The notes under the pieces are model-generated. The model made no database searches, had not been told where the DNA came from, and saw only the letters and a list, made by a program, of their open reading frames with translations. A stretch of DNA of 64,000 nt, from assembly GCA_973895155.1 (NCBI GenBank), contig OZ316893.1, forward strand, positions 15,500,001 to 15,564,000, read 5' to 3'. A program made the position numbers and the translations under genes. This document shows, piece by piece, positions 56,405 through 64,000 of this stretch; the stretch's first letter is position 1; each line of letters begins with the position of its first letter. The DNA comes from Marsupella aquatica. Its lineage: Eukaryota; Marchantiophyta.

Positions 56405-56426
56405 TTTTTGGCGCCGCTGCCGGGGA
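56405..56426 (+). promoter_or_regulatory. Primer binding site, tRNA-Asp type
   Basis: Five bases after the LTR the sequence ttggcgccgctgccgggga is complementary to the 3' end of plant tRNA-Asp but for one base. This is the primer site used by many plant Ty3-type elements. Confidence 0.85.
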
Positions 56427-56608
56427 ACAGATTCAGGAATGGTTTGACATTAGGCAGTGAATGACCAAATTAGAAGCCTTGGATTTTAAGAGAGATTTTC
56501 AGGCCAGGGAGAAAGAGAGTAACCATTGTAAGTGGAGTTAGGCCAATTCCATTTAGGAGGAAGTTATCTCTACTCTGATTTTAACTCTATTATAACCAAG
56601 GGAGAAAG

Positions 56609-56935
56609 ATGAATGGATATAGGAGGGAAGGCCATTCCTCTTATAGAAAGGACATCTTTCTCAAGACTTCATTGTTTATCTCTTGGAGAAGGGGTAATAT
56701 GATATGCAGGCAGTGGATGTCAAATTTCAGAATTGAATTGATTGAGAAATTACAGAAAGAAATACTCCTTATGGATACATATGAAGAATGGTCAATTCAA
56801 GTTTTGGAAGCTCGACCTTACACTTTCACAGATGCACCAGCTGCATTTGCAGAGGTAATTCGAGAAGGAGTTCTCCTTGTTATGAGAGGAAGGAGAAAAA
56901 TGAAGGCTAAGAAGAAGAGGCTTAAAAGTGCTTAA
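56609..56935 (+). CDS. Unidentified 108-codon ORF in the retrotransposon
   Basis: ATG 56609 to TAA 56935, about 200 bases after the primer site. Basic C-terminus (RGRRKMKAKKKRLKSA). No known domain. It could be leader sequence or a residue of an older coding region. The following 1.6 kb has no supported gene, though a repeat-like patch (gagttacgggtaagcg, tacgagtttacaagtt) lies at 57620-57720. Confidence 0.3.
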   Translation: MNGYRREGHSSYRKDIFLKTSLFISWRRGNMICRQWMSNFRIELIEKLQKEILLMDTYEEWSIQVLEARPYTFTDAPAAFAEVIREGVLLVMRGRRKMKAKKKRLKSA

Positions 56936-58617
56936 AAAGCAATGCTTTGGAATTAAGAAAGGAGATTGAGTAAAGTCTCCATATGATTGTTAGGAGGACT
57001 TTAATTATAGCATGACTTCCTAAGTTGTGGTAGGAAGAAGCTACTTTTAGAGGAGGGATTAAGTCTGATTTAATTAAATCAAGAGAGCTGGTAGACTTTA
57101 ACTTACCATAATTGTAGAGAAGAAAGATAGGAAATTAAGAGACAGTTCACTTTGGTCAATTAAATCTATAGTATAGGAAGAGTATGAACTTCTTACATTA
57201 TGAGAAGTCGACTTAGATAAAAGTGCAACCAATTTGATAGACTGTTAGGAAAATTAGGCGGCAAAAGCCATAGATAAATAGTTGGAGATTTTATTTTTTT
57301 AGAATATCTTATGCCATCTTGCACAATAGATATGCGCAAACTTTGGTGTTAAGTGTGAGATGTAGTATGGAGTTCATAATTGGCTATCTATTACTTGGTG
57401 GGAACGAGTAAATCTACATTTGGTTATATTAAGGCTAAATGGAAGAATTACAAGAGAGGAATATATAGTGATTTCTATACAAGACTTAGCTAGTACATTG
57501 ATGCAAAGACAAAATCGGAGGCACAGATAAAGTAGGTTAGCTAAAGCAGTGAGAAATCTGAAGTGGAAAGGGTACTTTGCTACTAAGGACTCGCCGAGAT
57601 ACGAGGGGATAAGGCATTGCGGGTTAACCCTTACGAGTTACGGGTAAGCGTCGTGACGATTATGACTTTACGAGTTTACAAGTTAAGTGTTTACTAGTTG
57701 AAGGGTTACAAGTTGACGGGACACACGGAAGAGACGCACCTCGCCGAGAACTCGATGAAACGACACAACGCTTGCGGACACCATATGCAGAGAAGTGTCA
57801 ACAAAGGGGCATACAAGCCATGGATCGAGCAAACTTGAAAGGGCGTGGATTTGAGAAATGACGGAACGGTGCGACCATTGAAGCTGCCTCTTGTAAACCA
57901 AGGATCTCCAAGAATGTACCCGCACCAACTCTCCTCCAAAAGAAATGTCTTTCAGAATGAGGAATGACTGACAAAGGGAAGCGAAATTGGAAGTCACGAC
58001 GCGAAGAAAAATCAGCAACTATTCAAATCTTCAGACTGATACAAATGTGCAGAGCGCATTCCTTCAGTCTCTGACAAAGAAAGCTACGAGATGACGACCC
58101 TTCAGAGCTCCAAAGAGTTAACCAATATGACTATTCAAATCTTCAGCAAATTGCAAAGTCCCATTTTCCTGAATTCATGAGGAGAGAGCTACCTTGAGTC
58201 AACAATCCTGTGAACCTTGACCATGGCTACCACGAATAAACTAACACCATCCGATTGGAATGCTTTTGCACTTCCAGTTAGACTTGCAGGAAGATTGATC
58301 AGAGATGCTACACCAGATCAAGAAATGAGAGACAATGTTAGTGTTTTCCGTGACACTAGCACCACACTTAGAGCTCACCCCAATTCTCCCTCATTTGGAC
58401 TGATGAGAGTTAAACAAAAATTATGGGAGAGCTTAAGGCGGTCTCTATTCAAATTATAAAAAAGACACAGGTAGTCAAGATAAGGGATATCTGAGTGAGA
58501 ATAGTCAACCAATTTGGAAGAAGAAACAAGGAGCCTCATCTGCACCTAAAAGATTCCTCCACCTGATTGAATCTCAATGCCACTCCTTCATAGCCTAGTT
58601 TATTTCTTCCTACTCAT

Positions 58618-59421
58618 TTGATCAACATGGCCCGGAATAATATTCGCTATGACACCTTCAAAGGGACATCTAAAGAGGATGCAGAGACCTACTTAAAGGA
58701 GTTTGAAGCTACTGCAATTTCAAATGGACATAGCCAAGACGCTGAGAAGGCAAGCATTTTTGGAGGACTTATGAAGAAAGGAGCACAAAAGTGGCATCAT
58801 CGATTTTTAGATAAAAATGACTGGACAAAGACAAAAGCTGCATTTTTAGAGAAATACAAAGAAGATGGGGCAGCAGCAAGAGCCTTCACAAAAATTTCTT
58901 ATTTAAAAATGAACAAGTATGGATCTGTTCGGAAATATGCAGATAAGCTGGAAGAGTTAGTTGACAAATACAACCCGGCTACATCAAAATCAACAGTCAG
59001 AGATTGGTTCATAAATGGACTGCCATCTAGAATTGCAAGATATGTGAGAAGAGAAGGTGGAACCACATATGGAGAAGCTTTAGCTGCAGCACAGAAATAT
59101 GTTGATTCAGAAGTGTCTGGAAAGAAAAGATTGAAAAAAGAGCTCAAGAAATATATTAAGAAGAAAAAGAAAAAGAAACTCAATTCTGAATCAGAATCCA
59201 TGTCAGACGAGGGGAGTGACAACAGCAGTGAAGAGAACACTAAAAGGACAACACCTAGTTCTTCAAATGATGAAACCAGCTCTAGCTCTGAATTTGAAAA
59301 AGCAAAAACCAAGAAAAAGAAGCAAGTACCAGATATTTCCACAATTTCACCAAAAGTTAAGCAAGTATACAAGTTGCTTGACAAATTGTCCAGTCAAGTA
59401 TCAAACTTAATACACAATTGA
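58618..59421 (+). CDS. gag: Gag protein of the LTR retrotransposon
   Basis: A 267-codon frame; translation probably starts at the second ATG (58627, MARNNIRYDTFKG). The first 170 residues form a retrotransposon Gag domain (EDAETYLKEFEATA, GGLMKKGAQKWHHRFLDK, TKTKAAFLEKYKEDG, WFINGLPSRIARYVR). A Lys run (ELKKYIKKKKKKK) and a Ser/Glu-rich tail follow. No zinc knuckle is present. TGA at 59419-59421 ends it and nothing of pol follows, so the capsid protein is the only canonical product. It would form particles that package the element RNA. Confidence 0.85.
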   Translation: MINMARNNIRYDTFKGTSKEDAETYLKEFEATAISNGHSQDAEKASIFGGLMKKGAQKWHHRFLDKNDWTKTKAAFLEKYKEDGAAARAFTKISYLKMNKYGSVRKYADKLEELVDKYNPATSKSTVRDWFINGLPSRIARYVRREGGTTYGEALAAAQKYVDSEVSGKKRLKKELKKYIKKKKKKKLNSESESMSDEGSDNSSEENTKRTTPSSSNDETSSSSEFEKAKTKKKKQVPDISTISPKVKQVYKLLDKLSSQVSNLIHN

Positions 59422-59494
59422 AACCAATGTGCATTTCAAAGGCGATTTAGTTCTGGTGGAAGACTTCAGAAAGGCTTGTGAGGGCACGGCGCCG

Positions 59495-59510
59495 CTTGAG
59501 GAGAGGGCTA
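59495..59510 (+). promoter_or_regulatory. Polypurine tract before the 3' LTR
   Basis: gcttgaggagagggcta directly precedes the LTR start; gaggagaggg is the likely plus-strand primer. Confidence 0.65.
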
Positions 59511-61493
59511 TGTAGATAGGCAGTAATTCCAAAGTCATGAAGAAAACCGGAAAATTTTTAAATTTTTGAAGTAGTTAAACTATATTTGCTGATAACTCGA
59601 GTAAACTAAACTCTGCCGAAGATTAAGAGTTTAAGAGTTGAAGAGTTGAAGTGTTTTAAGAGTTTACGGGTTTACGAGTAAACCCTACTTTAATAGTTTA
59701 AGAGTTTAAGAGTTGAAGAGTTGAAGTGTTTAATAGTTTAAGAGTTTAAGGGTTTACGAGTAAACCCTACTTTAAGACTTTACGACTTTAAGAGTTGCGA
59801 CTTGCGAACTGGCGAGCCCCGCGATTGTGACAGGCTCGGCTAACTCCAACGGGACTTTGCAACAAAACGAGGAGCAGGCCTTGAAGAGGGAAGGAATGCA
59901 AGACATAGGCGCTCATTACTGACTTCTCTTCCACCTTACCTCTCAAACTCTGCCCAGCTTCAACCGGTATTTCAGAGATGTCAAATGGAGACTTCGACCC
60001 TTCTATTCCAGGATGATGAATAGTGATGAGTTTCTGCATCACTATCCCCAAGTATATGCTGCCACCTGCAACAACTATGATGTGATCGGGATGTACAGAG
60101 AAGCTCTTCGTATAGATTCATGTTATTTGATGAAGCGAATGCCTTTGATGTATCCTGAGAGACAACTAAGGTGCCTACCCTACTCTCGAGGATCACCACG
60201 TCAGACTGAGCTGATGGAGGTAACACAGAATCGGACTGTCACCTACGTGGAGCTGCTCGAACCCGATGATATTCGACAACAAGCTTGAAGGAGACTATCT
60301 TTTTAGCTAGTATTGAAAAGTATAGTACTTTTACCAATTTTTCTAAATGTGTTCTAGAGCTTTAGAAGCTGTCATACTTCTTTAGGCTGTAGTCTGTACC
60401 TAGGAAACCCTGCTGGAAAAATTTCAGAGTTTTCCGAACCAGGAGTAGAAAGTTAAAAATAGTTGAATCTACTCAATTTTTAGTATACCGAAATTAAGAG
60501 TTTAAGAGTTTAAGTTTTTACGTTTTTAAGAGTTTAAGTTTTTACGTTTTTAAGAGTTTAAGTTTTTAAGAGTTTAAGAGTTCATACTTAGCCATTTTTT
60601 CCGGCTTTCCACTTATTGAATCGTCGTTTTGACTTTTTGAGGGTTATGAAGAGGCATGTCTCTTCGACCCTGTGACCTCTTATTCTGTAGTTCATCACTA
60701 TTTATACCTCTTCCCCTAGTGTAGAGAGATGGTTAAGTTTTGCAGTTTTGCCTCTCCCTTGTGTTAAACTAGTTGATCATGAATCTATGAGTTCGAGATC
60801 AGGTTTAACATTTGGAGAGACTTACCTCCTTCTTGTATTTTGGAACCCAAATACTTGAAGTAAAACCTCAGTTATGAATCTCGTGAATTATAATGTCAGA
60901 TTCCGCTTTGGTGACACATTGTAATCTCACAAGTTCTTAGAGTTAACTCATTGAGTTTAAGTTGCATTGGAAATGATGTTTTCACCTTCATGTTGCTTAG
61001 TACCATCTAAATGCTGAAGTATTTATCCTTTTAGATCTTGACTAAGTATCACTTAGGAAGAAAGGTCAAGACATGTTGCCAGCATTTTAAAAGGATACTC
61101 TAGTATGCAGTTTAGATCTGAAAAGCCGTGTGGATTTGGATTCCCTTTAAGTCATTCCATTATTACTTATGTCTAAGGAGTAACCTTGGTCTATTCCAGA
61201 CTCCCTTAAGCATACTCTGAGAGATTTTTCCTTGTGTTTTGTTAATTGCAATCTTTTGCTTAATTGAAGGTTATCTGATGTTGAGTTATCATCAAAAACT
61301 ACTCACCGCTGTGGAGCGATCTTCAAAGTACCTAATTAAAGTAGTCAAGATTGATTACTATGTGTGACACAAGAGCTTAAAGCTTTGTTTTTAGTTTATT
61401 ACATCAAACCAACCCCATCTTGTTCTTAAAGGGAACGAATACCGAGTTTGGAGACTTTAAAATGTGATTTTTGGTTCTCTATGGCAAACTACA
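59511..61493 (+). repeat. 3' LTR
   Basis: Same length and landmarks as the 5' LTR, offset by 5094 bases; one substitution was seen at 61334. It includes a second copy of the 91-codon ORF (60013-60288). Confidence 0.95.
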
Positions 61494-61498
61494 AGATG

Positions 61499-62330
61499 AA
61501 AGACTTACAACTTTACAACTTTTCATTCAATTAAAGGAGCACAAACATTGACTGCTCTGGTTGTTGGACTGAAAGAATCAATGACTGAAGCATAAGAGAA
61601 CAAGATAGCTTCCATGAATCCGGGCAAGAATTTCAGCCCTGGATTGGAAACTAAAGGATGCAAAAGTTACAAGGTGGTACTTGCCAACATATATTGATAT
61701 CTGGAATGAGATGTACTATGCTTGAAAAGCAGTCTTCAAGAGCACATGCTTTGTGGAGTTTTCTTTAAACAAGTCAACATGCCTATACATGGCCTATGAT
61801 GATAATAATGGTGAAATAGGCAACAACCAAATGATACCCTGGCCTCCATCATGTGCCTATAGGATGGATTTGAGAGCTTGGTAGCTGAGCCACAACAATT
61901 GGCAATTAAGAAGCTAAAACATGCCACAAGTGCAGTCGAGTCTAGTGGCCCCCTGATGCTATGTATTAGATTAAATTCAAAATAATCCTTCTGAATCCAG
62001 GAGTCAATGTCAACTGGTCCTGGGCTGCTCCTGGGGGCGCGTTAACACTACCTACTCAGTAAACTGTATGCATGTTGACTAGAACCAACAAACTGTACTA
62101 CATTTCCTTGCTATAAGTCAGATCTGATTGCTTTCCTCCAATTAATGTACGTACTGTTACCGGTATGTCAAATGTCATATCTCAATTTCCTGAATCAATC
62201 TACCTACATGGAGTTCAACTGAAACAAAGAGCATCTATGAAAGCAGTGCCTAAATTGACTGTCCTGGACAGAGTACTTAAACCTGTGCTCATTCACGTCT
62301 CGACTCCTTTCAATCAACCATTGATTGAAA
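61499..62330. other. Noncoding stretch right of the retrotransposon
   Basis: No gene supported; no domain in any short frame. It was joined to 53595-54411 before the retrotransposon inserted. Confidence 0.4.
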
Positions 62331-62339
62331 GCTGATTGT

Positions 62340-62790
62340 AGTTTGCTTCCTAAGGACTTGTCAAGTCCTTCATTCCAAAGAACCTAAGTCCTTTGAAAGG
62401 ACATGAGTCCTTTCAAAGGAATCGGGTCCTTTAGTCCCTTGTAAAGGACCCGAGTCCTTCAAAAGCACAAGAGTCCTAGGGTCTAAAGGACTCAAGTCCT
62501 TCACTCCGAAGGACATGAGTCCTTCATAAGGACTGGAGCCCTTCAACCGTAAGGACTAAAGTCCTTTCAACCCTTTAGTCCTTCAAACCCAAGGACTCTA
62601 GTCCTTCAAATCCAAGGACTCTAGTCCTTCAAACCCAAGGACTCTAGTCCTTTGAACCCAAGGACTCAAATGCTTTGAAGTACTACAGTCCTTCAATCAG
62701 CAAGAATTTAGGACAAACAAGGACTCAACTCCTTTGTCAAGCAAAAGAGTAAATGGGCCACATTAATCAAGGTCCTTAGACCCAAGGACT
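62340..62790. repeat. AAGGACT/AGTCCTT palindromic minisatellite
   Basis: More than fifteen short palindromes such as aaaggactcaagtcctt, aaggacatgagtccttt and aaggactctagtcctt run in succession, some in larger direct repeats (caaacccaaggactctagtc). The motif is the same as in the cluster at 20190-20500. Confidence 0.88.
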
Positions 62791-63017
62791 TAACACAAAT
62801 CACGAGACTCATGATAATAGCACTCTTACAATAAAATAGTTACAGTCTGACTAGTTGAAAGGGTCAAATAAGTGATAAAACAGTAGAAAGTCCTTGCCTT
62901 CTTTAGAACTCAATACCTTGCTCCCAATCATGACAGAAACTCATGGGGAAGCTCTGGTCACAATGTTCACAATGAAACACCTAGACAGGTCAGGCCAGGG
63001 CTCCAATGTTCTAATTC

Positions 63018-63899
63018 CTAAACAAACTCCCTTGAACCAACTGTAACTTGCGAAGTTAAGGAAGCTATAATCGCTGCAAGTGTATCTCCGTCTAAGTTGT
63101 ACCATCTGCTACCACCTTTTGTACCCGTACTCACCTCGCAAGGAGTCAAAGCAAATCTGATGTGAACGACAGACCTTGCATGAGTATAGCTTGAAGGTGC
63201 AGCAGCATTGTACACACATTTTGTTTCGCTCCTTGGGTTTGGTTGATACCAATGTCCCTTCAATGCTAAGTCACCTGCGTCAAACTCCACCTCATAATCA
63301 TCCCTGAATTTCTTCTGAACTTTTTGCAGCACTGCCTCACATTGAAGGATGTAAAAATCAACATTCCACTTATTTGGTTGGTCAGCTTCCACAGCATAGA
63401 AATCACCCAGTGTGACCAACTCTGCCAACGAGCCTTCCTCCCATTCAGAGCCCCCTTGCCCCACTCCAAAGCTCTCTATGTCAAGTCGAACATCACTTGG
63501 CAATACTCCTTTCACCATCTCAAGTTTAAAATGTCCTACCCACTCTATATTCTCACATTTGGCCGATTCGTCATCTACACAATGAGCACAGAAACAACAA
63601 AGCTCCCTCACTTGTAAAAGAGTTGAAAGACTTTTACTAAAACCATCAAAGCAATGTAAAGTTCTACTTCCCTTGATCGGATCACAATCCCATTTCTTTC
63701 TGCGATTCACATCTTGTGCACCAATTTCCCAAAACATTCGCCTCACCATTTGAACATCACCATACTCTTTCTCTTGGCCAAGCGCAAATTTGTCTTTGCA
63801 GAATGCAACTACGTCATATGCATCCTCTAACCGAGCGCCATGAATTCCTTTCAACTGCTCCTTCTCAATTCCACTTTTGATGTGACCACCGAGAGCATC
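63018..63899 (-). CDS. 3' exon of a transposon-type gene (partial)
   Basis: An acceptor (gtactgattttag, ending 63900) opens a frame DALGGHIKSGIEKEQLKG ... ending at TAA 63018. The opening, with DALGGHIK after what is usually a GKG phrase, is typical of a widespread transposon protein of plants and invertebrates. Further on are KGSRTLHCF, a Cys-rich patch (RELCCFCAHC ... CENIEWVGHF) and a C-terminal domain with DLALKGHWYQP and VVHIRFALTP. The upstream exons lie beyond the right edge. It is inferred to be the end of an RNase-H-type transposase-like gene. Confidence 0.55.
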   Translation of the reverse strand, partial: DALGGHIKSGIEKEQLKGIHGARLEDAYDVVAFCKDKFALGQEKEYGDVQMVRRMFWEIGAQDVNRRKKWDCDPIKGSRTLHCFDGFSKSLSTLLQVRELCCFCAHCVDDESAKCENIEWVGHFKLEMVKGVLPSDVRLDIESFGVGQGGSEWEEGSLAELVTLGDFYAVEADQPNKWNVDFYILQCEAVLQKVQKKFRDDYEVEFDAGDLALKGHWYQPNPRSETKCVYNAAAPSSYTHARSVVHIRFALTPCEVSTGTKGGSRWYNLDGDTLAAIIASLTSQVTVGSREFV

Positions 63900-64000
63900 C
63901 TAAAATCAGTACACCAATTCAGCATCAGAGGTGAATGTATGTACAACCTGTACAATGAAAAATGAAAAATTGTTCTACAAAGACATGCAGAGGAGCTAGA

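Larger units (their letters stand above)
54417..61493 (+). mobile_element. Young gag-only LTR retrotransposon (TR-GAG-like), 7077 bp
   Basis: Two LTRs of 1983 bp (54417-56399 and 59511-61493) begin TGTAGATAGG and end AAACTACA. The 5-bp target duplication agatg flanks the element (54412-54416 and 61494-61498). Inside are a primer site, an unassigned ORF and a gag gene, but no protease, reverse transcriptase or integrase. The LTRs have the same length and I saw a single difference (G at 56240, A at 61334). It is thus very recent and must have used enzymes from another element. Confidence 0.95.

Noticed and set aside
58899-59384. 161-codon minus-strand frame in the retrotransposon
   Set aside because: It is the antisense of the Lys/Glu/Ser-rich gag tail; runs of Phe and Leu reflect the Lys and Glu codons.

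Overview
This is nuclear DNA of a plant or other streptophyte. It has short GT-AG introns, a transit-peptide-bearing pterin-dehydratase-like gene, plant CACTA (En/Spm) transposons with Tnp2, DUF4218, DUF4216 and TNPA-type genes, Ty1/copia remnants, and an LTR retrotransposon with a tRNA-Asp-type primer site. The species cannot be named from the sequence. No bacterial, organellar, rRNA, tRNA or CRISPR features were seen. About nine tenths of the window is transposon sequence, much of it nested.

Layout. 1-2.7 kb: the only probable host genes, namely the end of an unidentified gene (+) and a pterin-4a-carbinolamine-dehydratase-like gene (-). 4.3-9.3 kb: a broken zinc-finger/transposase-like gene (+). 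10.26-12.8 kb: a decayed, end-truncated Ty1/copia fragment (-). 12.8-15.5 kb: two head-to-tail copies of a promoter-plus-ORF repeat called here family A (a third copy is at 34.2-35.6 kb). The second copy runs into a multi-exon coiled-coil/zinc-finger gene (15.1-21.3 kb, +) with in-frame stops. 21.715-35.810 kb: CACTA element B, with a broken tnp2 split by a 2.36-kb solo-LTR-like insertion, a SET-domain exon just upstream of tnp2, a telomere-like minisatellite between divergent genes, and a decayed + strand gene. 35.892-53.591 kb: CACTA element C, 17.7 kb, with matching ends, a 3-bp target duplication (gaa), an uninterrupted spliced tnp2 (1219 aa), a nine-exon TNPA-like gene, an EDM2-type PHD gene and large tandem-repeat subterminal arms. 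54.417-61.493 kb: a very young gag-only LTR retrotransposon with two 1983-bp LTRs, one visible difference and target duplication agatg. 62.3-64 kb: a palindromic minisatellite and the 3' exon of another transposon gene (-).

How the parts may work together. In C the order of transcription is PHD gene, tnp2, tnpA-like gene. tnp2 and the tnpA-like gene are only 98 bp apart, so a shared, alternatively spliced transcript like En/Spm is plausible. In B the same slot upstream of tnp2 holds a SET exon. The splice phases allow the first exon (a Cys/His motif like the N-terminus of Tnp2) to join either to the SET exon or directly to tnp2. Two CACTA elements therefore each carry a different chromatin-type module directly 5' of the transposase. 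This is the most unusual signal in the window, and an inference from it is that these elements may encode factors that read or modify host chromatin, for example to escape silencing.
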